DNA of 64,000 bases from Bryobacterales bacterium. Lineage in GTDB: Bacteria > Acidobacteriota > Terriglobia > Bryobacterales > Bryobacteraceae. The number at the start of each line of letters is the position of its first letter. The first letter of the stretch is position 1. The notes beneath the pieces are model-generated. The model was not told the origin of the DNA, ran no database searches, and saw only the letters and a program-made list of their open reading frames with translations. The DNA lies in the NCBI GenBank assembly GCA_016713735.1, contig JADJOP010000004.1, positions 62,001 to 126,000 on the forward strand, written 5' to 3'. The position numbers and the translations under genes were made by a program. This document shows positions 38,647-46,663 of the stretch, piece after piece.

Positions 38647-39567
38647 TCAGAAGACGAAGTCGTAGCCGGGGTCGAGGGTGCGTTCGCCGGGGTTGGCGGC
38701 GAGGAGGAACTCGCGGATGAGGTAGGGGCTGGTGCGGCTGTTGAAGAGCTTGTTGCGGATGACCTCGACGCCGTGTTCGATGCCGGCGGCCTCGTCGATG
38801 TCGACATCGGCGGCGAACTCGTTGGTGGCGGGGTTGCGCATGAGGGTGATCTGGATGTTGGCGTGAGCGTCGTTGGATTTGAAGCTGGAGGCGAGCTGGA
38901 AATTGGGGAGCGGTTCGTGAAGGGTGTTGTGGGCGGGAGAGTAGATGGCCGGGTTTTGTTCGAGAAACTGCTGGACGGCGGGGTCGATGTCGACGAAGCA
39001 GCGGTCCTGGCGGGAGAGGCGGAGGGCGCGGAAGAACTGGAAGGCGTTGCCGGTGGTGGGCAGGTGGGAAGCCTTCTTGAAGATGTTGAGGAGGCAGCTT
39101 TGGCGCAGGGGGCCGAGAGCGTTGTAGAGGGCGTCGGCGGAGAGAGTGGCGAGGTCGCGGTCTTCGGGGTCGAGGGGGACCATGTTGGCGGCAATGAGCA
39201 GGGAGCGGAGGCTGCCGTTGAGTTTGGAGAATTCGGGGGCGGTGATGGCGGTGACGGCGCCGGGGTCGACCCAGAGGCTGGCGGGAGGGACGCGGACGTT
39301 GCCGGGTTTGACGGTCTGGAAGAAGCTGTAGGTGCGGTAGTCGTCGGTGGAGACGCGGATGAGGTAGATGGTGCCGATGCCGCCGCGGCAGGTGATGCCG
39401 GTGAGGATGAGTTCGGCGGCGCCCTTCATGTCGGGGACGGTGATTTCGAAGTGATCGCCGCCGGTGCCGGGCTCGCCGGTTTGAGGCACGATGTCGACGT
39501 GAACGGGGCCGTGGATGGGGCCGCCGCGGAGGTCAGTGAGCTTCATCTGGAGGCTGGCTTTGGGCAT
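38647..39567 (-). CDS. Conserved-looking protein of unknown function
   Basis: A 306-residue protein without signal peptide or transmembrane segment. I do not recognise its family. The N-terminal half looks beta-rich ('VHVDIVPQTGEPGTGGDHFE', 'AELILTGITCRGGIGTIYLI'), the middle is helical ('SLRSLLIAANMVPLDPED', 'ADALYNALGPLRQSCLLNIF'), and the C-terminus has 'HANIQITLMRNPATNEFAAD' and 'VDIDEAAGIEHGVEVI'. It is intact and starts 31 bp from a divergent aldo/keto reductase. The start ATG follows TACTGT and TACTAGGAG. It could act on or bind a polymer, but nothing in the sequence proves it. Confidence 0.6.
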   Translation of the reverse strand: MPKASLQMKLTDLRGGPIHGPVHVDIVPQTGEPGTGGDHFEITVPDMKGAAELILTGITCRGGIGTIYLIRVSTDDYRTYSFFQTVKPGNVRVPPASLWVDPGAVTAITAPEFSKLNGSLRSLLIAANMVPLDPEDRDLATLSADALYNALGPLRQSCLLNIFKKASHLPTTGNAFQFFRALRLSRQDRCFVDIDPAVQQFLEQNPAIYSPAHNTLHEPLPNFQLASSFKSNDAHANIQITLMRNPATNEFAADVDIDEAAGIEHGVEVIRNKLFNSRTSPYLIREFLLAANPGERTLDPGYDFVF

Positions 39568-39598
39568 GGCTGGTGACTCCTAGTACAGTAGAGAGTTT

Positions 39599-40581
39599 AT
39601 GCGATACCGCGAATTGGGTCGAACGGGTTGGCGAGTGTCCGAGGTGAGCTTCGGGGCATGGGCGATTGGGGGCTCGTGGGGCGAGGTGGACGATGGCGCT
39701 TCGATGGAGGCGCTGCATGCGGCCATCGACAGCGGGGTGAACTTTATCGACACGGCCGACGTGTATGGGATGGGGCGCAGCGAGAAGCTGGTGGCGCGGC
39801 TGAAGCGAGAGCGCAAGGACGAGATTGTGGTGGCGACCAAGGCGGGGCGGAAACTTTCGCCGCATACGGCCGATGGCTACAACAAGGCCAACCTGACGGC
39901 GTTCATCGAAGAGAGCCTGCGAAATCTGGAGGTGGAGACGCTCGACCTGGTGCAACTGCACTGTCCGCCGACGGAGGTTTACTACCGGCCCGAGGTGTTT
40001 GGGGCGCTGGATGAGCTGATGGCGGCGGGGAAGATCCGCCACTACGGGGTGAGCGTGCAGAAGGTGGAAGAGGCGCTGAAGGCGGTCGAGTATCCGAACG
40101 TGCAGACGGTGCAACTCATCTTCAACTGTTTCCGGCATCGTCCGGCGGAGCTTTTCTTTGAGCAAGCCAAGAAGCGGAAGGTGGGCATCCTGGCGCGGTG
40201 CCGCTGGCGAGCGGGATGTTGACGGGGAAGTTGAAGGCGGACTCGGCGTTTGAGGAAGGCGATCACCGGACTTTCAACCGGCACGGCGAGAAGTTCGACG
40301 TGGGAGAGACATTTTCAGGCGTGGAGTATGGCGAGGCGCTGCGGGCGGTGGAGGAGTTGCGAGAACTCGTTCCCGAGGGGATGACGATGACGCAGTTTGC
40401 GCTGCGATGGATTCTGATGTTCGATGCGGTGACGTGCGCGATTCCGGGGGGCAAGAAGGCGGGGCAGGTGAAGGAGAACTGCGCGGCTTCAGAGATGGCG
40501 GCGTTGAGCGCGGAGGCGATGGGCGGGGTGGAGCGGATTTATCAGGAGAGAATTTACGGCGGCGTACATCATCGGTGGTAG
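39599..40581 (+). pseudogene. Aldo/keto reductase, frameshifted
   Basis: About 327 residues when repaired. Typical NADPH-dependent aldo/keto reductase motifs: 'GVNFIDTADVYGMGRSEKLV' (catalytic Asp and Tyr), 'VVATKAGRKLS' (Lys), 'LDLVQLHCPP' (His) and in the second frame 'PLASGMLTGKL' and 'AIPGGKKAGQVKEN' for the cofactor. The frame breaks at 40197-40198; one more G gives 'ILARVPLASG'. TACAGT lies 9 nt before the ATG. Substrate cannot be predicted. Confidence 0.78.
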
Positions 40582-40650
40582 GTGGAGGCGCTCGGTGGGG
40601 GCTGCTTGGACGGGTGGTAAAAACGGCGCGCCGGGGCCGGTGCGCGGTGT

Positions 40651-40656
40651 TATGAT
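40651..40656 (+). promoter_or_regulatory. -10-like TATGAT before nuoA
   Basis: TATGAT ends 9 nt before the nuoA ATG and lacks a Shine-Dalgarno sequence in the gap. Same arrangement as before nuoB. Confidence 0.4.
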
Positions 40657-40665
40657 GTAGGGGCG

Positions 40666-41022
40666 ATGCCGGAAGGATATCTTCCCATTTTCGTCTTCAT
40701 GGTTGTCGCCCTGTTGTTCCCGGTGGTGGCCATCGTCGCGGCCAAATTGGTCCGACCCTCCTCACCTTTTGCCACCAAGCTGGAAGCCTACGAATGCGGC
40801 ATCAAAGCCGTAAGCTCCTCGCGTGGCCGGTACACAGTCCGTTTCTACATCGTGGCCATTTTGTTTGTGATTTTCGATGTGGAGACGATCTTTCTCTACC
40901 CGTGGGCCGTACGATATCAATCGCTCGGCTGGTTTGGTGTAGCGGAAGTGACGGTGTTCCTGGTCATTCTGGTTGTAGGTTACGTTTGGGCGTACAAGAA
41001 AGGCGCCTTGCAGTGGGTTTGA
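40666..41022 (+). CDS. nuoA: NADH-quinone oxidoreductase subunit A
   Basis: A 118-residue membrane subunit of complex I with three transmembrane helices (about 8-30, 62-84 and 90-112). Diagnostic motif 'KLEAYECGIKAVSSSRGRYT' lies on the loop near the quinone site (Cys in 'YECG'), followed by 'FDVETIFLYPWAV'. Base composition is more balanced than in most neighbours. It is isolated from nuoB (15 kb upstream) and from any other complex I gene; the next gene encodes a secreted TIGR03437 protein. Confidence 0.96.
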   Translation: MPEGYLPIFVFMVVALLFPVVAIVAAKLVRPSSPFATKLEAYECGIKAVSSSRGRYTVRFYIVAILFVIFDVETIFLYPWAVRYQSLGWFGVAEVTVFLVILVVGYVWAYKKGALQWV

Positions 41023-41088
41023 TTCCCGCTGCGGGTTCCCCAGTGGAGCGCGTGGCGTAACCGGAATCTCTCACCTACAGAGGTCGTC

Positions 41089-42849
41089 GTGAAACTTACT
41101 CCCTATCTGTCTCTTGCCGCCTGTCTGCTCATTGGAGCCCAGGGGGCGCTGCTGGCGGCGCCGAAGTTGCGACTGGCCGCGACTACGGTTGGTCCGGTCT
41201 CCATCCCGGCGGGGTCCAATGGGACCGCGCAGGAGGTGGAGGTGTATAACGATGGCGACGGGTCGCTGAGCGTGTCGGCGAGCAGCGTGGCCGCGTGGGC
41301 GGCGACGTCGGTGTTGGGCGAGCGGCGCTGTTCGAACCGGGCGGGGAACTGCATTCCGGTGCGGATTGGGCTGAACACGGCGAGCCTGGCGGCGGGGCGG
41401 CATGCGACGACTGTGACGGTGACCTCGCAGGGGGCCAATGAAGGCACGCAGAACATCCTGGTGATTGTGCAGATGGGCGGCGGTGTGCCGGATGCGCTCA
41501 ACCTCTACGTCTCGCCTTCGGGCGGGGCTGGGGCGACGGACGCGGCCGAGGTGGTGACCTTGAGCCGCGGGACGACGGCGGCGACGACGCAGACCGGCGG
41601 CAACTGGCTGAGCGTGGCCGTGCAGGGCGGCAGCTTCAACTTCAACATCCCCTACCAGGTCAAAGCCACCTATCAAAGCGGGATGGCCGAGGGGACCTAT
41701 ACGGGCGCGGTGCAGTTTGACGGCTCGACGCTGGCCAGCGACAACAAGCGCGTGGCGGTGACGCTGCGGGTGACCTCTCAGCCGATCGCGCGGCCGTCGA
41801 GCGCGTCGCTGCGGTTCCGGACTCCGCTGACGACGCCGAAGCAGTTGCAGCGGGTGGTGATCAACAATGTGAGCGGCGGGACGCTGACGCTGGGGACGAT
41901 CACCGCGGCGACGGTGGCGGGCGGCAACTGGCTGACGGCGGCGCAGATTCCGGGCTTCAACATTGTGGACATCACGGCGGACCCGACGGGTGTGCAGGCC
42001 GGTGTCTATAAGGGTTCGGTGACGATTGCTTCCAACGCAGCCAATGGGAATGTGGTGATTCCGGTGGAGATCGAGGTGTTTGCGGCGGGCGCGCCGGTGT
42101 TGCCGCCGGATTCGGTGCTCAACAATGCGACGTTTGAACCGGGCGAAGTGGTGGCGCAGGGCGGCATTGTGGCGATCAAGGGCGAGCAGTTGCACTTTGG
42201 CGATCCGCAGCAGAACTCGAGTTTGCCGCTGCCGACGACGCTTGGCGAGACGCGTGTATTCGTGAACAACCAGCCGGCGGGACTTTATTACGTGAGCTAC
42301 GGGCAGATCAACTTCCTGATGCCGTTTGAGACGGCGACGGGCGAGGCGGCGGTCCGCGTGGAGCGGAGCGGGCGGGCGAGCGCGAACACGACGGTGCGCG
42401 TGGTGGCCAAGAAGCCGAAGATTCTGCAGTTGCTCGATGGAGGCGACCAGGCGTTCTATGCCATCGCGCAGAACGCTTCGCGCAACAACTCGTTCCCGAT
42501 TCCGGCGCGATTCGGGATTCCCAACAGCGAGCCGGCGCGGGTGGGCGACACGCTGGTGATTTACGCGCTGGGGGCGGGGCCGACGAATCCTCCGGTGGCG
42601 AGCGGGGCGGCGGCGCCGTCGGGTCCGCTGGCGCAGGCGACGGGCAACTGGCGGGTGATCTTCGGCAACGGCGTGTTCACGTCGGGCACGGAGGTTGTGC
42701 CGAGCTTTGTGGGCCTGGTGCCGGGCTTTGTCGGGTTGTATCAGATCAATGTGCAGGTGCCGGCGAATGTGACCAAGGGCGACCTGGTGTCGTTCTACGT
42801 GCAGGAAGACACGGTGGGGTCGCAGCAGGTGTTTGTGGCCATTCAGTAG
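41089..42849 (+). CDS. Secreted protein with BACON/Ig-like repeats and C-terminal TIGR03437 domain
   Basis: A 586-residue protein with a signal peptide (about 1-22). Two or more Ig-like beta-sandwich repeats follow ('VSASSVAAWAATSVLGERRC' to 'VTVTSQGANEGTQNILV'; 'LRFRTPLTTPKQLQRVVINN' to 'SVTIASNAANGNVVIPVEIE'). From about residue 350 to the end is the TIGR03437 domain typical of Solibacter: 'VLNNATFEPGEVVAQGGIVA', 'GLYYVSYGQINFLMPFE', 'LVIYALGAGPTNPP' and 'GLYQINVQVPANV'. Found on many large acidobacterial exported proteins; function unknown, perhaps surface attachment. GTG start. Confidence 0.85.
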   Translation: MKLTPYLSLAACLLIGAQGALLAAPKLRLAATTVGPVSIPAGSNGTAQEVEVYNDGDGSLSVSASSVAAWAATSVLGERRCSNRAGNCIPVRIGLNTASLAAGRHATTVTVTSQGANEGTQNILVIVQMGGGVPDALNLYVSPSGGAGATDAAEVVTLSRGTTAATTQTGGNWLSVAVQGGSFNFNIPYQVKATYQSGMAEGTYTGAVQFDGSTLASDNKRVAVTLRVTSQPIARPSSASLRFRTPLTTPKQLQRVVINNVSGGTLTLGTITAATVAGGNWLTAAQIPGFNIVDITADPTGVQAGVYKGSVTIASNAANGNVVIPVEIEVFAAGAPVLPPDSVLNNATFEPGEVVAQGGIVAIKGEQLHFGDPQQNSSLPLPTTLGETRVFVNNQPAGLYYVSYGQINFLMPFETATGEAAVRVERSGRASANTTVRVVAKKPKILQLLDGGDQAFYAIAQNASRNNSFPIPARFGIPNSEPARVGDTLVIYALGAGPTNPPVASGAAAPSGPLAQATGNWRVIFGNGVFTSGTEVVPSFVGLVPGFVGLYQINVQVPANVTKGDLVSFYVQEDTVGSQQVFVAIQ

Positions 42850-42910
42850 GCACTCAAGTACATGCAGGGCGCGGCCCCGTGAACGAAGCGGGGTTGCGTA
42901 CCATGGTGGG

Positions 42911-44083
42911 ATGACGCGGCGGCTCTACTACGACGACAGTTACTTGCGCGGGTTTCGCGCGGAGGCTGTGAGCGTCGAGGGCCGCCGCTTGTATTTGGAC
43001 GCGACGGCGTTTTATCCGTCGTCGGGCGGGCAGCCATTCGACCGGGGCACGATCAACGGGGTGGCCGTGGCCGATGTGGTGGAGGAAGACGACGGGCGGG
43101 TGGCGCATGTGGTGGAGGGCGAGGTGGCGCCGGGGCCCGTGGAGTGCGTGGTCGACTGGGGGCGGCGGTTTGACCACATGCAGCAGCACACGGGGCAGCA
43201 TATTCTGTCGGCGGTGTTTGTGGAGCGGTTCGGGATGCCGACGTTGAGCTTTCACATGGGGGCCGAGGTTTCGACGATTGAGCTGGGCACGCAGGCGTTG
43301 ACAGCGGAGCAGGTGGTGGAGGCCGAGCGGCGGGTGAATGAGGTGATCCACGAGGGGCGCGCGGTGACGGTGTCGTATCACGATGCCGGGGACGATCTAG
43401 GGTTGCGGAAGGCGAGCGAGCGGACGGGGACGCTGCGTGTGGTGAGCATTGCCGAACTGGATCGCAGCGCCTGCGGGGGGACGCATGTGCGGAACACGGC
43501 CGAGGTGGGGGCGGTGTTGTTGCGGAAGCTGGACAAAGTGCGGGGGAACGCGCGGGTGGAGTTTGTGTGCGGCGCGCGGGCGGTGAGGCGGGCGCGGGCC
43601 GACTATGACACGTTGAGCCGGGCGGCGCGGGTGTTTTCCTCGCCGGTGGACGATGTGGATGGGCTGGTGGCGGCGCAGGCGCAGCGGTTGATGGCGGCGG
43701 AAAAGGAGTTGAAGCGGCTGAACGCGGAGGCGGCGCAGCGCGAGGGGCGGGAGCGGTTCGCCGCGGCCGGGCGGAACGAGCGGGGCTGGGCGGTGGAGGT
43801 GCGGCGGACGGCAGGGGCGATGGGCGAAGAACACAGACTGCGGGCGGGCGCGTTTGCGGAGATGGGAGCGGGGGTGTGGGTGGAGTTGTTTGCGGGGGCG
43901 GGGGCGGGTGCGGTTTTGATTGCGGCGTCGGCGGCGACGGGAATGAACGCGGGGGCGGTGTTGAAGCCGTTGCTGGCGGCGGCGGGCGGGCGTGGCGGCG
44001 GGAGCGCGGCTCTGGCGCAGGGCAGTGTGCCGGAGGCCGGGCTGGAGGGGCTGGAAGCGGAGTTGCGGAGGCTACTCGCCTAA
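42911..44083 (+). CDS. AlaX-like alanyl-tRNA editing protein with DHHA1-type C-terminus
   Basis: A 390-residue free-standing relative of the editing half of alanyl-tRNA synthetase. 'FYPSSGGQPFDRG' and 'HTGQHILSAVF' (HxxxH) with 'RSACGGTHVRNTAEVG' (CxxxH) supply the zinc site of the tRNA-SAD editing domain, which deacylates Ser- or Gly-tRNA(Ala). The remaining ~180 residues are a coiled coil ('AAEKELKRLNAEAAQREGRE') and a DHHA1-like Gly/Ala-rich end, as in the longer AlaX class. No aminoacylation domain. TACCAT and GGTGGG lie just before the ATG. Ends convergently, overlapping the anti-sigma gene by 12 nt. Confidence 0.85.
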   Translation: MTRRLYYDDSYLRGFRAEAVSVEGRRLYLDATAFYPSSGGQPFDRGTINGVAVADVVEEDDGRVAHVVEGEVAPGPVECVVDWGRRFDHMQQHTGQHILSAVFVERFGMPTLSFHMGAEVSTIELGTQALTAEQVVEAERRVNEVIHEGRAVTVSYHDAGDDLGLRKASERTGTLRVVSIAELDRSACGGTHVRNTAEVGAVLLRKLDKVRGNARVEFVCGARAVRRARADYDTLSRAARVFSSPVDDVDGLVAAQAQRLMAAEKELKRLNAEAAQREGRERFAAAGRNERGWAVEVRRTAGAMGEEHRLRAGAFAEMGAGVWVELFAGAGAGAVLIAASAATGMNAGAVLKPLLAAAGGRGGGSAALAQGSVPEAGLEGLEAELRRLLA

Positions 44084-44839
44084 GGCGCCGACCCAGGCGG
44101 GTGTGGTCGTGGGTTGCGGGCTGCCGCCTTCGGGCTCCTCGGAGATGGCGAGGGCGGCGGCGGTGGCAATGGGGGCGTCGCTCTCGGTGATGAGCAGGAC
44201 GCGGCCGTCGCTGAGGGGGCGGAAGATGCCGGCGCTGATGGGATTGCCTTGTTTGGGGACGACCCAGAGTTGGAGCGTGCGGCCAGGGGGTGGGACGGCG
44301 ATGCCGCTGCCGGTGAGGATGAGGCCTTCGGGCTGGCTCCAGTAGGCGCGCATCTGTGGGGCCTCGGGGGCTTGGGTGGCAAGGCGGATGGTGCGCGAAT
44401 CGCGGGCCATGAGGACGGCGAGGACCTTGCGCTGGACGCGAATTTCGTCGCGCAGGCGGGTGAGTTCCTGTTGGGCATCTCCGGCGGCGCGATAGAGCGA
44501 GCCGCGTTCGGAGTAGAGGAGGCCGACGCCGAGCAAAAGGGCGGCGGCGACGGCCCAGCCGGTGAAGGCGAGCAGGCGCGAGGGTTGCCGGGCGGGGGCG
44601 GGGGCAGGCGGCGCTTCGGCGCGGATGCGGTTGAGGAGTTCAGAGCGCAGCAGGGCGGGGGGCGCGGCGGGTTCGGCGGCGAAGGAGAGCTGGGCGACGA
44701 GGTCGCGGGCCTCGGCCATGGCGCGGAGGGCGTCGGGGTCGGCGGCGGCGATGAGGCGGTCGACCTCCTCACGCTCGTTCAGTTCGAGGGCGTTCAGAAG
44801 GTACAGTTCGCATTGCGAGCGGAGCGTTTCAAAGTCCAT
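44072..44839 (-). CDS. Anti-sigma factor, RskA (anti-sigma K) family
   Basis: A 255-residue membrane protein. Cytoplasmic N-terminal helices ('CELYLLNALELNEREEVDRL') bind the sigma factor; a single transmembrane helix (about 92-110, 'LLAFTGWAVAAALLLGVGLL') precedes a coiled segment and the periplasmic RskA domain ('GRTLQLWVVPKQGNPISAGI', 'ITESDAPIATAAALAISEEP'). Its ATG shares a base with the stop of the sigma gene, so the two are coupled. RskA proteins are normally removed by regulated proteolysis to release the sigma factor. Confidence 0.88.
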   Translation of the reverse strand: MDFETLRSQCELYLLNALELNEREEVDRLIAAADPDALRAMAEARDLVAQLSFAAEPAAPPALLRSELLNRIRAEAPPAPAPARQPSRLLAFTGWAVAAALLLGVGLLYSERGSLYRAAGDAQQELTRLRDEIRVQRKVLAVLMARDSRTIRLATQAPEAPQMRAYWSQPEGLILTGSGIAVPPPGRTLQLWVVPKQGNPISAGIFRPLSDGRVLLITESDAPIATAAALAISEEPEGGSPQPTTTPAWVGALGE

Positions 44840-45459
44840 CAGCGTACCTCCTTTCCCGCGGTGAGCAGTTGGCGCAGTTTGGTCATGCCGAGGCGGATGC
44901 GTGTCTTGACGGTGCCGAGGGGCTGGCCGAGTTTTTCGGCGAGTTCGGAGTGGGAGAGGCCGCCGTAGTAGGCCAGTTCGATGGCTTCGCGCTGCTCGTC
45001 GGCCAAGGTGGCGAGGGCGAGTTTCATGTGGCGGCGCTGCTGGCCGAGGGAGGCGAGCTCTTCGGGTTGAGCGGCGGAGGAGGCCAGGGGGAGGCCGGGG
45101 TCGATGGGAGTTTCCTGACCGGTGCGGCGCTGGCGGCTGCGGAGGCGGTCGAGGGCGCGGCTACGGGCGAGCATGAGGATCCATGCGGTGGCGCTGCCGC
45201 GTTGGGGGCTGTAGTCGGCGGCGCTGCGCCAGATTTGGGTGTAGACGTCGAGGGTGACCTCTTCGGCGTCGGCGGGATTCATGAGGATGCGTTGGACGAC
45301 GCCGTGGACGAGGGAAGAGGATTCGTCATAGAGCGAGGCGAGGGCGGATTGATCGCCGCGGGCGGCGGCGGCCAGGTAGGCGGGCCAGCGGGCTTCAGGC
45401 GTGGCGGGGCCCGTGGGGGGTGTGGCCTCGCTTCCGCTGGATGCCATGACCATGAACAT
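44839..45459 (-). CDS. ECF-type RNA polymerase sigma factor
   Basis: A 206-residue sigma factor. Region 2 spans about 40-105 ('ALASLYDESSSLVHGVVQRI', 'DAEEVTLDVYTQIWRSA', 'AWILMLARSRALDRLRS'), region 4 about 140-195 ('LATLADEQREAIELAYYGGL', 'SELAEKLGQPLGTVKTRIR'). It resembles the SigK group, consistent with the RskA-type partner encoded directly downstream. The first ~25 residues are Pro/Ala-rich and not conserved; a later start is possible. No autoregulatory -35/-10 pair was identified. Confidence 0.92.
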   Translation of the reverse strand: MFMVMASSGSEATPPTGPATPEARWPAYLAAAARGDQSALASLYDESSSLVHGVVQRILMNPADAEEVTLDVYTQIWRSAADYSPQRGSATAWILMLARSRALDRLRSRQRRTGQETPIDPGLPLASSAAQPEELASLGQQRRHMKLALATLADEQREAIELAYYGGLSHSELAEKLGQPLGTVKTRIRLGMTKLRQLLTAGKEVR

Positions 45460-45504
45460 TAACCAGGGTACGCTTCGGGGCGGCGGTGTGGATGTGCCGG
45501 GCGC

Positions 45505-46560
45505 TCAATTCCTGGCATAGAGCGGGGCGATGGAGATGAGGGCGAGGCCGACGACGAAGACGGGGATGGAGAGCCAGATGAAGAGGCGGCTCTTGTCCTT
45601 GGAGTCAGCGAATTCCTTCCAGACGAGGAGTCCCCAGAGGGTGCTGATGAGGACGGCGCCCTGGCCGAGGCCGTAGCTGACGGCGGGGCCGACGTGGACA
45701 TCGGGGGGGACGCTGGAGGCGACGAGGTTGGCGGCGAGGCCGATGCACCAGATGATGCCGCCGGCAATGCCGAGGAAGTGCTGTCTGAAGGTGCCTTTGA
45801 AATAGGCTGAGAAGGCGACGGGTTTGCCCTGGACGGGGAAGGAGATGAAGAAGATGTTGAAGACGAAGGTGCTGAGCAGGACGCCGGTGGAAAAGACGAT
45901 GAGGATGGCGTAGGGGCCCATGTCGATCTCATAGCCGCGGGTCATTTCAATCAGGGGGTAGAAGGAGCCCATAAGGAGGCCGGCAATGATGCTGAGGACC
46001 AGTCCCTTCCAGGGGGAGACTTTAACGGGCTGTTTGCGTTTGGTTTCTGGGGCGGGGGGCAGCGGGAGGCCCTTGTTGCGCTCGTCCTGGAGGAGTTTAT
46101 AGGCGTAGGCGGCCAGGAAGATGGCGCCGAGAACGATGCCCATGCCGAGGAAAAGGAACGAGGGGTTGCCCGAAGGGCGGATGAAGTAACTGATGACGAC
46201 GCCCAAGACGAGGGCGAGGCCGATGCCGACGGGGAAGGCGACGGCCATGCCGGCGACGGTGATGGCGGCGACGAGCAGCATGTTGGCGAGGTTGAAGACG
46301 ATGCCGGCGGCGAGGGCGTAGGCGATGCTGCGGAGGCGGATGATGGTGAGGTTGTCCTGGAAGGTGATTTCGCTGCCGTAAGTGCCGAAGGTGAAGCAGA
46401 TGAGCAGGGCGGCCAGGAAGACGCCGAAGGCGTAGTCAAAATAGTAGAGCTCAAAGCGCCACTTGGGAGCGAGCTTGGTGGTGTTGGCCCAACTGCCCCA
46501 GCAGAGCATGCTGAGGACGCAGAGCAACAACGCCGCCATATAGGTTGTTGGAATGGTCAT
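45505..46560 (-). CDS. GRP/ureide-permease-like transporter (DMT superfamily)
   Basis: A 351-residue protein with ten predicted transmembrane helices in two fivefold repeats. The segments 'SMLCWGSWANTTKLAPKWRF', 'LLMGSFYPLIEMTR', 'GGIIWCIGLAANLVA' and 'GPAVSYGLGQGAVLISTLWG' resemble bacterial GRP sugar transporters and plant ureide permeases. It therefore probably imports a sugar or nitrogen-rich heterocycle with protons. The cytoplasmic loop between halves is Lys/Pro-rich. AGAGGGA ribosome site before the ATG; a TATAAT lies at 46597-46602 on the minus strand. Confidence 0.8.
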   Translation of the reverse strand: MTIPTTYMAALLLCVLSMLCWGSWANTTKLAPKWRFELYYFDYAFGVFLAALLICFTFGTYGSEITFQDNLTIIRLRSIAYALAAGIVFNLANMLLVAAITVAGMAVAFPVGIGLALVLGVVISYFIRPSGNPSFLFLGMGIVLGAIFLAAYAYKLLQDERNKGLPLPPAPETKRKQPVKVSPWKGLVLSIIAGLLMGSFYPLIEMTRGYEIDMGPYAILIVFSTGVLLSTFVFNIFFISFPVQGKPVAFSAYFKGTFRQHFLGIAGGIIWCIGLAANLVASSVPPDVHVGPAVSYGLGQGAVLISTLWGLLVWKEFADSKDKSRLFIWLSIPVFVVGLALISIAPLYARN

Positions 46561-46663
46561 GGTTCCCTCTTGGCCATTGGTGCCAAGGCCAAGCCGAGAT
46601 TATAGCGTAGGCGTCGGGGAATTTCGCGTAAATGAGACAAGCTAAACGTGATACCGTACGGGA

